Counted from the first letter of the stretch, positions 1 through 7,200 are shown. The stretch: 12,246 bases of DNA from Pseudomonadota bacterium (GCA_023432845.1 JAEZEY010000113.1:1-12246), one strand, 5' to 3'. Notes: generated by a model from the letters alone, not told the origin. Numbers and translations: made by a program.

Positions 1-308
1 GGTGGCGGGGGGACAACAACGGCGCCTATGACACGGTCGCGCTGCGCAAGGCGCTGCGTCAGATCTGGGTGCTCGCCTATCCGGACGCGCCCGCCGCGAT
101 CGCCGGCGACGAGGCCATCGCCATCCGGATCGGGCTGCATGTCTACGCCAAAGCCGATGCGCCGGCCTGGCTTGTCGACTGGACGGGTTCGCTCCTGCTG
201 CTTGCGACCCTCGACGGTTCGCTCACAGCGGCGACGGTGCTCATCCATCTGCGCCGGCGCGCCCGGGCAACCGAGGCGGCGGCCGCACGTCACCGGAGGG
301 CCTCATGA
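1..308 (+). CDS. C-terminal part of an unrecognised protein (5' end outside window)
   Basis: The frame is open from base 3 to the TGA at 306-308 with no stop and gives about 101 residues; the true start lies upstream of the window. The visible part has an alternation of hydrophobic and charged stretches, a hydrophobic patch (GSLLLLATL) about 35 residues before the end, and an Arg/Ala-rich basic tail (LRRRARATEAAAARHRR). I recognise no family. Coding is supported by the ATGA overlap: the stop codon shares four bases with the start of the metallophosphoesterase gene, the same arrangement seen at the next junction. An internal GTG at 69 is in frame, but the frame stays open upstream of it, so it is probably not the start. 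The gene is inferred to be the first visible member of the operon. Confidence 0.6.
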   Translation, partial: WRGDNNGAYDTVALRKALRQIWVLAYPDAPAAIAGDEAIAIRIGLHVYAKADAPAWLVDWTGSLLLLATLDGSLTAATVLIHLRRRARATEAAAARHRRAS

Positions 309-1075
309 AGATCCAGATCTTCAGTGACCTCCATGCCGACGTCCGCGCGCCGAAGGAGATCGTTGTCCCGCCGGACGTCGACGCCGTCGTTGTCGCCGGT
401 GACACGTGCCAGGGTGCCGAGAGCGCCTTCATGCATCTGCGCCAATTGGTGCAGATGCAGATCCCGATCGTGATGGTGATGGGCAATCACGAGTACTACC
501 GGCGCAGCGTTCATGAAGAACTGTCGCAAGCTCGCGAAGTGGCACCGCTGTATGGCGTCCACTTGCTGGAGAACGACACTGCCGTGATCGGCGGCGCCCG
601 CTTCGTCGGCGCGACCTTGTGGACCGACTATGCTCTGTTCGGCGAAGCCAATTTCGGCCGCGCGATGATCGCTGCCTCGCGAGGGCTCAACGATCATCGC
701 CGCATCTCCTGGATCAAGCAGCCGTGGCAGCGCTTCCGGCCGCAGGAAGCCCTCCTCCTGCATCGCACCTCGCGCAAGTTCATCGAGAAGACGCTTGCCG
801 AGGCGTTCAGTGGTCCGACCGTCGTGGTGACGCACCATGCGCCGCATGCCGGCTCGTTGCACCCGCGCTACGCCAATGAAATCCTGTCGGCGGCCTACGT
901 CTCCGACCTGAGCCAACTTATCGAGGCCGCTCAGCCGGATCTCTGGGTGCACGGCCACGTCCATACCTCCTTCGACTACATGGTCGGCCGCACCCGGATC
1001 GTCTGCAATCCGCATGGTTACGGAGAGGAGAACCCCGACTTCAACGCCAGCCTGGTGGTGGAGGTCGGTTCATGA
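305..1075 (+). CDS. Calcineurin-like metallophosphoesterase
   Basis: A 256-residue dinuclear-metal phosphoesterase of the calcineurin-like superfamily, predicted cytosolic (no signal peptide). All five metal-site motifs are visible: D8-x-H10 (SDLH), G32-D33 (AGDT), G60-N61-H62-E63 (GNHE), H177-H178 in VVVTHHAP, and G217-H218-x-H220 (GHVH). The C-terminal NPHGY at 235-239 is typical of the compact single-domain members. Family members hydrolyse phosphomonoesters or phosphodiesters, including cyclic nucleotides and nucleic acids; the sequence does not reveal this one's substrate. The ATG at 305 follows GGAGGG at 295-300 and overlaps the previous stop by four bases. The gene's own stop overlaps the start of the AAA-protease gene in the same way. 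I infer translational coupling and a joint function with the protease and exonuclease downstream. Confidence 0.9.
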   Translation: MKIQIFSDLHADVRAPKEIVVPPDVDAVVVAGDTCQGAESAFMHLRQLVQMQIPIVMVMGNHEYYRRSVHEELSQAREVAPLYGVHLLENDTAVIGGARFVGATLWTDYALFGEANFGRAMIAASRGLNDHRRISWIKQPWQRFRPQEALLLHRTSRKFIEKTLAEAFSGPTVVVTHHAPHAGSLHPRYANEILSAAYVSDLSQLIEAAQPDLWVHGHVHTSFDYMVGRTRIVCNPHGYGEENPDFNASLVVEVGS

Positions 1076-3321
1076 CGACGGCCTCCACACTCTCGACGTC
1101 CTCCCGGCGCCTCGCCGCATCGCCCCGCCCGATCGCCGAGGTTCTGATCGACGCCGTGCGCCGGGCGAGCATGCCGCCCCGCGACGACGACGATGACGCC
1201 GACGATCGACCGGTGCAGTTGGCCTTCTATTTCGAAGAGGAGACAGAACCGTCGGCCGCCGCAGCGCATGCCGGCCCCAGTCTCGAAGAGATCGTTGCCG
1301 CCATCGTCGTCGGCCGGGCCTTCGAGGCTGACCGGGCGGCGCTCGCCGAGCTGCAGGATCCGGACAAGGCGACCATCATCGAGGTTCCGGATCCCGCATG
1401 GACCGAGCCCGTCGCCGCGATCTTGCGTCACCATGTCATCGGCCCCCTGCGGACGATCACCCGGCGCAACCTCGACAACAACGTCGTCGTGCCGCCAGGG
1501 ACAGTTGCCCTCCTCCAGGAAAGCGTCGATTCCAAGCGCCAGGAAGGCGATGAGGAACTGATCGCTTGCGCCGTGCAGAAGCGCTGCGCGATCGTTGTTG
1601 TCACCTCGGATCCGGATCACTGCCTGCCATTCGGTCTTCTCCGCCTGGCCGACCGGCGGATCTCCATTGCGCCGTTCGACGTAGAGGCGTTGGCGGTCAT
1701 CATCGAGGCCGTGACCGGGCGGCGGCCCGGCACAATCGACGCCGATCTTGCCTCGCGGGTGACAGTTGCCGATCTCAAGTTATCGGTGCGGGCCGATCTT
1801 GGCGCCGACGTCTCCTATGCGCGGCTGCTGCGGCTCGTCAGCGCAGAAAGGCAGGCTATGTCCCAAGGCCCTCGCCTCGCCGATCTATCGGGCCTCGGCA
1901 CTGCGAAGGACTGGGGCCTGCGCCTCGCCGCCGACCTCAAGGCTTATGCGGCGGGCGAGCTCAACTGGGCCCAGGTCGATCGCGGCTGCCTCCTCACCGG
2001 CGCCCCCGGTACCGGCAAGACCAGCTTCGCCCGGGCGCTGGCGCTTGAGGCCAACCTGCACTTCACCGCCACCAGCTACAGCCGGTGGCAGTCGCACCGG
2101 GAGGGGCATCTGGGTCACGTCACCCAGGCGATCCGCAACGCCTTCGCCGAGGCGCAGAGGAACGCGCCGTCGATCCTGTTCATCGACGAGATCGACAGCA
2201 TTCCTTCCCTGGGCAAAGACGGTAAAAGCGACGACTGGTGGACCGCCATCACCAATGCGCTGCTCGAATGCCTCGATGGCTACGACAAGCGCGAAGGCCT
2301 CGTCGTCATCGCCGCCTGCAACGACCCGGCACGGCTCGATCCGGCACTCATCCGCTCGGGTCGTCTCGATCGCCGCATCGCTATTCCGCTGCCTGACGTG
2401 CCGGCGCTCGTCGGCATCTTTCGCACGCATTTGGGACAAGACCTGAAAGGCGCCGATCTCCGCCCCGCCGCCGTCGCGGCCCGCGGCAAGACAGGCGCCG
2501 ATGTCGAGCGCTTCGTGCGCGAGGCAAGAAGTACGGCGCGCCGTGCCGGCGTCACCCTCACCGTCGTCCACCTCGTCGACGCCGTCCGCGGCGGCGAGCC
2601 GGACCTGCCGCCCGATCTGCGACGTCGGTTTGCTTTTCACGAGGCCGGCCATGCCGTCGCCATGCTGGCGCTCGGCCAACGCAAGCCGATCGCGTTGTCG
2701 GTCAGCGTCGATGGCGGTTTTGCTCGAAGCGAAGCAACCGAACTAAGAGCGGAGACCCGCGAGCATGTGGAAAACCAGATCGTTATGCTGCTGGCCGGCC
2801 GGGCCGCCGAAGAACTCGTCTTCGGCGAATGCACCGCCGGCGCCGGCGGCTCCGAACGAAGCGATCTCGGCCTGGCGACCGAACTCGCGATTCGCCTGGA
2901 GACTGTCTTCGGCCTCGGCCGGTCGGGTCTCGTGAGGCTGCCGACCGACAGCGCCCGCGACCTCATCCTCCACCGCGACATCCATGACGCCGTGCAGGCA
3001 ACGCTCGACGCTGCCTATGCCCGGGCACAAGACCTGATGGCCGCAAACAGGCCGGCGCTGGAGGCGCTGTCGGGCGCGTTGTTCGAGGCTGGGTATCTCG
3101 ATCGGGCGGAAATCGACACCGTGGTTGCCGAGCATCCGCTAGTCCAGCCATCTCGGGCGAAAGCGTCCTCTCCGGAGCCGCAACGCCCGAAAATCGTGGA
3201 TACCCGGCCCGCAGAGGCAGAGCGTGAGGCACAGGACGACTATGGTCCGGCGCCCGCGGGCATTGGTTCTAGCTTCGCTCCTCATCCATCACCACGGGCC
3301 GGTGTCAGTTCCGATGAATGA
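1072..3321 (+). CDS. Soluble AAA+ ATPase fused to M41 (FtsH-type) zinc metalloprotease
   Basis: A 749-residue ATP-dependent protease-like protein. Residues 1-300 match nothing I know; they include an acidic run at 38-45 (DDDDDADD) and no membrane segment. The AAA+ module follows: Walker A GAPGTGKT at 310-317 (K316), Walker B ILFIDE at 368-373 (D372, E373), a sensor-1 region around N417, and the arginine-finger region IRSGRLDRR at 427-435. The M41 domain has the zinc motif H523-E-A-G-H527, the helix LAGRAAEE at 574-581, and a likely third zinc ligand D598 in ERSDLGLAT. The tail (about 690-749) is Pro/Ala-rich. Canonical FtsH has two N-terminal transmembrane helices and a periplasmic domain; these are absent, so I infer a cytosolic unfoldase-protease. 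The ATG at 1072 has GGAGG at 1060-1064, seven bases upstream, and overlaps the previous stop by four bases. Substrate unknown. Confidence 0.88.
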   Translation: MTTASTLSTSSRRLAASPRPIAEVLIDAVRRASMPPRDDDDDADDRPVQLAFYFEEETEPSAAAAHAGPSLEEIVAAIVVGRAFEADRAALAELQDPDKATIIEVPDPAWTEPVAAILRHHVIGPLRTITRRNLDNNVVVPPGTVALLQESVDSKRQEGDEELIACAVQKRCAIVVVTSDPDHCLPFGLLRLADRRISIAPFDVEALAVIIEAVTGRRPGTIDADLASRVTVADLKLSVRADLGADVSYARLLRLVSAERQAMSQGPRLADLSGLGTAKDWGLRLAADLKAYAAGELNWAQVDRGCLLTGAPGTGKTSFARALALEANLHFTATSYSRWQSHREGHLGHVTQAIRNAFAEAQRNAPSILFIDEIDSIPSLGKDGKSDDWWTAITNALLECLDGYDKREGLVVIAACNDPARLDPALIRSGRLDRRIAIPLPDVPALVGIFRTHLGQDLKGADLRPAAVAARGKTGADVERFVREARSTARRAGVTLTVVHLVDAVRGGEPDLPPDLRRRFAFHEAGHAVAMLALGQRKPIALSVSVDGGFARSEATELRAETREHVENQIVMLLAGRAAEELVFGECTAGAGGSERSDLGLATELAIRLETVFGLGRSGLVRLPTDSARDLILHRDIHDAVQATLDAAYARAQDLMAANRPALEALSGALFEAGYLDRAEIDTVVAEHPLVQPSRAKASSPEPQRPKIVDTRPAEAEREAQDDYGPAPAGIGSSFAPHPSPRAGVSSDE

Positions 3322-4219
3322 CAGTATCTGCAACTGCGCCGGCTCGATGGAAGACATTGCCAGTCGCCTGGAAGCGAGCGGCGACTTCCGGATCCTCCGC
3401 CGTCTTAAACCCCGCTCTATTGGGTCGCCCGCTAGCGTCGATGACAAGATCGGCGTCATCATCGATCTCGAAACGACCGGCCTCGACTACACAAAAGATG
3501 AGCCGATCGAACTCGGAATGGTGAAATTCGCTTATTCGGCCTCCGGCGAGGTCACCGGCGTGGTGGATGTATTCCAGGCGTTTCGTCAGCCGGCGATCGC
3601 CATCCCGGCCGACGTGACGACGATCACTGACATCACCGATGAGATAGTCGCCGGCCACTCGATCGACGAAACCGCCGTCTCGCGCTTCATCGCCGATGCC
3701 CATATCATCATTGCGCATAATGCCGGCTTTGACCGCAAATTCGCCGAGCGATTCTGGCCGATCTTCGCCGATAAGCACTGGGCTTGTTCGATGATGGAAG
3801 TCGACTGGAAGGCGCACGGCCTCGCCGGCGCCCGCCTTTCGTATCTGCTCGCCGATGCCGGGCTATTCCACGACGCCCATCGCGCTGTCGACGACTGCCA
3901 CGCCCTCCTCGAAATCCTGGCGAGACCGCTAGGAGAAAGCGGGCAGACCTGTCTAGGTGCTCTGCTCAGCCGGGCTCGCCGCACATCAGTGCGTATCTGG
4001 GCAGAAAACGCTCCGTTCGATCTCAAGGATGTTCTGAAGAAACGCGGCTATCGCTGGGGCGACGGCAGCGATGGCCTCCCGCGCGCTTGGCACATCGATG
4101 TAGACCAGAATGATCAACCGCAAGAGGTGGATTATCTCCGAAGAGAAATATACCAGCGCGAGGTCGACTTGCGCTGTCGGACGCTCACGGCCAAAGAGCG
4201 ATTTTCGGCCTGCCTTTGA
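3314..4219 (+). CDS. DEDDh-family 3'-5' exonuclease with extra C-terminal module
   Basis: A 301-residue DnaQ-like exonuclease. The catalytic set is complete: D51 and E53 in IDLETTGL, D140 in HNAGFD, and H189 with D194 in HRAVDD. Such enzymes remove nucleotides from 3' ends of DNA or RNA using two metal ions. After the nuclease fold ends near residue 210, about 80 residues remain, with KKRGYRWGDG at 242-251 and W259; comparable Trp-containing tails occur on other stand-alone DnaQ-like exonucleases, and their role is unclear to me. I chose the ATG at 3314, which overlaps the preceding stop by eight bases. The same frame is open up to an ATG at 3224, which would add 30 residues of low-complexity sequence, and a GTG at 3302 is also possible. 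No strong ribosome site marks any of them, so coupling to upstream translation is likely. It is the last gene of the plus-strand operon. Confidence 0.85.
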   Translation: MNDSICNCAGSMEDIASRLEASGDFRILRRLKPRSIGSPASVDDKIGVIIDLETTGLDYTKDEPIELGMVKFAYSASGEVTGVVDVFQAFRQPAIAIPADVTTITDITDEIVAGHSIDETAVSRFIADAHIIIAHNAGFDRKFAERFWPIFADKHWACSMMEVDWKAHGLAGARLSYLLADAGLFHDAHRAVDDCHALLEILARPLGESGQTCLGALLSRARRTSVRIWAENAPFDLKDVLKKRGYRWGDGSDGLPRAWHIDVDQNDQPQEVDYLRREIYQREVDLRCRTLTAKERFSACL

Positions 4220-4254
4220 AAGTAGACGACGACCGTCGGCCTGAACCTGCAAAC

Positions 4255-4273
4255 GGGCCGTTATGAGCGGCCC
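4255..4273. terminator. Possible weak bidirectional terminator hairpin
   Basis: GGGCCG at 4255-4260 pairs perfectly with CGGCCC at 4268-4273 around a seven-base loop. It lies 36 bases past the exonuclease stop and downstream of QuiC on the other strand, where terminators for both units are expected. No real T-run follows on the plus strand, and only GTTTG follows on the minus strand, so intrinsic termination would be weak. Rho-dependent ending is equally possible. Confidence 0.3.
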
Positions 4274-4330
4274 TGCCTACCCGATAAAATCAATGAAATC
4301 CGATAGTTATCGTGTCGTTCGGCCACGTTT

Positions 4331-4372
4331 GTTCACATCCGTTCACGGGGTTTCTGTGGTCATCCTGTGGTC
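4331..4372. repeat. Two pairs of helically phased short direct repeats
   Basis: GTTCAC occurs at 4331-4336 and 4341-4346, a period of 10 bases. CTGTGGTC occurs at 4354-4361 and 4365-4372, a period of 11 bases. Repeats about one helical turn apart can be tandem binding sites for one protein on one face of DNA. They are short enough to be chance, and no recombinase or regulator gene is nearby to assign them to. Confidence 0.4.
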
Positions 4373-4425
4373 GATAATCGCCGAGAAATTGGCCCCATCG
4401 CAACAACCCGATCGGAGATCGACAA

Positions 4426-6315
4426 TCAGCCAACCTTCGGGGTGCCACCGATCGACTGCGCATTCAGCCGGATCGCGGCGTTCGAGGCGCCGTAACCAAT
4501 ATAGTTCTCGCGCTGGACTATCTCGAAGAAGAAGCCGCCTTCCATGGTCGCCGTATAGGCCTGCAAGTAGGTGCCACTCGCGTCGGCGTCGTAGAGAATA
4601 TGGAGCGCCTTGAGCGCGGCGACATCGTCGCCGGTCAGGTCGGCGCGCGCGGCAAGGTCGTTGTAGTAATTTTCCGGGATTGACAGCATTTCGATCCCGT
4701 TCGCGACCAGCTTCGAAACGGTGGCGCGGATATCGTGCGTGGCAAGCGCGATATGCTGAACGCCCGAACCGAAGAACTCATAGACGAAGCGTGACGACAG
4801 CGTCTGGTTGCTCTGCGAACCATTGAGCACCATGCGCAGGCCGTGGCCCGGCGCATCGAGCGCGCCGCTCTCAATCACTTGACTTTGCACGATACCGCCG
4901 GGATCGACCACCGCTTGGCTTTGCGTGCGCCTCGTATCGAACAGCGAGGTATAAAATTGGAGCCAGGTCAGCATCTCCTCGTAGAACATGGTCTGCGAGA
5001 CGTGATCTACCGCGAGCAGACCGGCATCCGTAGTGTCGGATTTGACGGGCTCGAAGTCGACGGACGACCAGCCGCCGAGCGTGGATTGTCCGTCGACGAA
5101 GTACAGCAAGCTGCCGCCGACACCACGGATCGCCGGAATATTAAGTTCACCCGGGCCGACCGCGCCTTCATGCGGCACATCGAGCAGCGCCTTGGCTCGT
5201 GCAATGGTCTCGCTCGCATCGGGAACGCGCAGCGCCATGGCGCAGACCGATGTGCCATGCGTGATCTGGTAGCTGTGCGCGAAGCCCTCATTGTCGCCAT
5301 TGACGACCATGCGAATGCCGCCTTGCGTCCACAGATTGACGTTCTTCGAGCGGTGCCGCCCAGTCATGGCGAAGCCCAGTTGCGTCAGCTTGCGCTCGAA
5401 ACCGGCGCGATCGCCCTCATGCACCGCGAACTCGATGAACTCGATGGCCTCGACCGGCGCCGGCGGCGGCATCGGCACCGCGCCGCTGACGGGAGAGCCG
5501 TGACGGCGCGAGGCATCGTCCATCAAATAAATGAGCGAGCGATGACCGTCGAGCGCGACCGAGCGCGCCGAACCGGCGCGGAACCGGTCGTTGAAGATTT
5601 CAAGCGAGAGATAGCCATCATAGTCGGTCGCGACCAGCGCATCCATGAAGGCCGAGAGATCGAAGTCGCCCTGCCCCGGCAGACAGCGCCAGTGTCGGCT
5701 CCAGGACAAATAATCCATCTGCAGCTTCGGCGCGTCAGCGATCTGGACGAGGAAGATGCGGTCCTTCGGAATGTTGCGGATCGGTTTCAGGTCGGTGCCG
5801 CGCGACTGGATGTGGAACGAGTCGAGCACGATTCCGACGCTGTCCTGCCCCGAACGGCGCACCACTTCCCAGGCATCGCGGTAATCGCAAATCTGCTTGC
5901 CCCAAGCCAGCGCCTCATAACCGACGCGCATCTTGCGCTTAGCCGCGCGTTCGCCGATCAGTGCAAAGTCCTCGGCGAGACGATTGATGCCGCCGGGGTT
6001 TTCAGTCGACACGCTGGAGCAGACGAACAGAAGATCGGAACCCAATTCCTGCAACAAATCGAACTTGCGCTCGGCGCGCTCCAGCGCCTTCTCGCGCTTG
6101 TCGAGCGGCAGGCCCTCGAATTCGCGGAACGGCTGGCAGGTAACGACGAAGAGGCCGAGATCGTCGCAGATCTTACGCACCTGCTTCGGCGACGCTGGAT
6201 AGGCGATCAGATCGTTCTCGAAGATTTCGACGGACTTGAACCCCGCCGCCGCGATCGCCTCGAGTTTCTCAACGAGGTTGCCGGACAGGCAGACGGTTGC
6301 GATGGACGTTTTCAT
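4426..6315 (-). CDS. quiC: 3-dehydroshikimate dehydratase, QuiC type, fused to HPPD-like domain
   Basis: A 629-residue two-domain enzyme. The N-terminal half (about 1-265) is a sugar-phosphate isomerase/AP-endonuclease-2-type TIM barrel that dehydrates 3-dehydroshikimate to protocatechuate using a divalent metal. The expected ligands are visible: E134 (GYEALAWG), D165 (VLDSFH), Q191 (VQIADA) and E239 (SLEIFND). As I recall, these positions coincide with those described for Pseudomonas QuiC1. A Pro-rich linker (281-287) leads to a vicinal-oxygen-chelate domain like 4-hydroxyphenylpyruvate dioxygenase, with an apparently complete 2-His-1-Glu iron site: H438 (VDHVS), H521 (VQHIALAT) and E598 (FFFEIVQ). 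The ATG at 6315 lies 15 bases after the SMP-30 gene stop, with AAAGGG about ten bases upstream. It is the last gene of the minus-strand operon and delivers protocatechuate to ring cleavage encoded elsewhere. HPPD-only annotation would be misleading. Confidence 0.9.
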   Translation of the reverse strand: MKTSIATVCLSGNLVEKLEAIAAAGFKSVEIFENDLIAYPASPKQVRKICDDLGLFVVTCQPFREFEGLPLDKREKALERAERKFDLLQELGSDLLFVCSSVSTENPGGINRLAEDFALIGERAAKRKMRVGYEALAWGKQICDYRDAWEVVRRSGQDSVGIVLDSFHIQSRGTDLKPIRNIPKDRIFLVQIADAPKLQMDYLSWSRHWRCLPGQGDFDLSAFMDALVATDYDGYLSLEIFNDRFRAGSARSVALDGHRSLIYLMDDASRRHGSPVSGAVPMPPPAPVEAIEFIEFAVHEGDRAGFERKLTQLGFAMTGRHRSKNVNLWTQGGIRMVVNGDNEGFAHSYQITHGTSVCAMALRVPDASETIARAKALLDVPHEGAVGPGELNIPAIRGVGGSLLYFVDGQSTLGGWSSVDFEPVKSDTTDAGLLAVDHVSQTMFYEEMLTWLQFYTSLFDTRRTQSQAVVDPGGIVQSQVIESGALDAPGHGLRMVLNGSQSNQTLSSRFVYEFFGSGVQHIALATHDIRATVSKLVANGIEMLSIPENYYNDLAARADLTGDDVAALKALHILYDADASGTYLQAYTATMEGGFFFEIVQRENYIGYGASNAAIRLNAQSIGGTPKVG

Positions 6316-6330
6316 ACGCTTACTGCCCTT

Positions 6331-7200
6331 TCAGAATGCGGCTCGATATTCGGGACGGCCGGTGACGCCCGGCTCGACAACCAGCACGTTACCGGCCAAC
6401 GGCTCTGCCTCGCGTTCGCTCGCTGACAGCGGCTCGATCGCCGATGTAATATAGAGCCTGTCGAAATTAGGCCCGCCGAAACAGCAGCACGTCGGGTGAC
6501 GCACCGGCAGGTCAATCGCACTGATCACCTCACCATTCGGCGCAAAGCGCAAGACACGGCCGCCGGCATATTCCGCGTTCCAGAGACATCCTTCGGCGTC
6601 GACGCAACTGCCGTCCGGCCGCGCCGGTGCAACCGTCTGTGCGAATGTCGTCCGGTGGCGATCAAGGCCACCCCGGACATCGTAGTCGCAGGCCCAGATG
6701 CGGTATGCGCGCGTGTCGGCGAAATACATGCGGCCGCGCCGCGCATCGAAGGCGAGCGCGTTCGGTATTGCGAGACCATCGGTCTCCTTCGTCACCGACA
6801 GATCGGCAGCAACGCGATAGATGGCACCGACCGGTGCGTAGTCGTACTCGCGCAAGGTGCTCACCCAGAAATTTCCGTCGGGATCGACGCGGCCGTCGTT
6901 CTTGCGATGGCCCGGCATATTTGGCTCTGGATCGACGAGAAAAGTCTGCGAGCCCGTCTCAGGATCGTAGGCGTAGATGCCGTTATCGCAGGCGAGCAGC
7001 AGACCGCCCTGCCGGCGCAGTGCGAGCGACCCGATGCGGCGCGCGGTGACGTCGTGTCGCCGGATGTCGCCGGTCGCAGGCCGGTAGCTCCACAATGACG
7101 GCGTCAACACATCGACCCACCAGAGCCGCTCGGAGACATCGCACCAAATCGGACATTCGCCCAGCCGCGCCGGCTCCGTCCCGATCACATCAATGCGCAT
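6331..7200 (-). CDS. SMP-30/gluconolactonase/LRE-family protein
   Basis: A 289-residue six-bladed beta-propeller of the SMP-30/gluconolactonase family, whose members are metal-dependent lactonases or related esterases. The metal ligands expected by comparison with human SMP30 are present: E15 (LGECPIW), N101 (KNDGRVDP), also at the substrate site, N147 (AIPNALAFD) and D196 (RPDGSCVD). No signal peptide is seen, so it is probably cytosolic. I chose the ATG at 7200, since family homology begins at once with MRIDVIG. The same frame is open 50 codons further upstream, but that part is Arg/Ser-rich and is a shadow of the overlapping ATPase gene. The start overlaps the ATPase stop by 11 bases, and the stop lies 15 bases before QuiC. 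Its place suggests hydrolysis of a lactone related to shikimate or quinate metabolism, an inference only. Confidence 0.85.
   Translation of the reverse strand: MRIDVIGTEPARLGECPIWCDVSERLWWVDVLTPSLWSYRPATGDIRRHDVTARRIGSLALRRQGGLLLACDNGIYAYDPETGSQTFLVDPEPNMPGHRKNDGRVDPDGNFWVSTLREYDYAPVGAIYRVAADLSVTKETDGLAIPNALAFDARRGRMYFADTRAYRIWACDYDVRGGLDRHRTTFAQTVAPARPDGSCVDAEGCLWNAEYAGGRVLRFAPNGEVISAIDLPVRHPTCCCFGGPNFDRLYITSAIEPLSASEREAEPLAGNVLVVEPGVTGRPEYRAAF

Larger units (their letters stand above)
4220..4425. other. Non-coding gap between convergent operons
   Basis: About 206 bases separate the exonuclease stop from the QuiC stop, the two genes facing each other. I see no convincing gene. The region holds a short GC hairpin at 4255-4273, two pairs of short direct repeats at 4331-4372, and a small inverted repeat (CGATC-GGA-GATCG) at 4409-4421 just beyond the QuiC stop. 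It looks somewhat less GC-rich than the flanking genes. It is the natural boundary between the accessory-looking operon and the catabolic operon, but no tRNA, integrase or insertion-sequence end is visible. Confidence 0.6.

Noticed and set aside
290..1015. Minus-strand open frame of 241 codons opposite the metallophosphoesterase
   Set aside because: The plus strand carries all five phosphoesterase motifs; the minus frame has no recognisable family.
1180..1206. GAC/GAT repeat tract as a possible microsatellite or contingency repeat
   Set aside because: It is short, interrupted and in frame, encoding an acidic run in the protease; nothing shows slippage or phase variation.
4331..4372. CRISPR-like array
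   Set aside because: The repeats are 6 and 8 bases, in two copies each, with spacers of a few bases; this is not a CRISPR structure.
4843..6426. Plus-strand open frame of 527 codons opposite quiC and the end of the SMP-30 gene
   Set aside because: The minus strand encodes proteins with complete family motifs here; the plus frame is rich in Arg, Glu and Asp with no recognisable motif, a usual shadow in GC-rich DNA.
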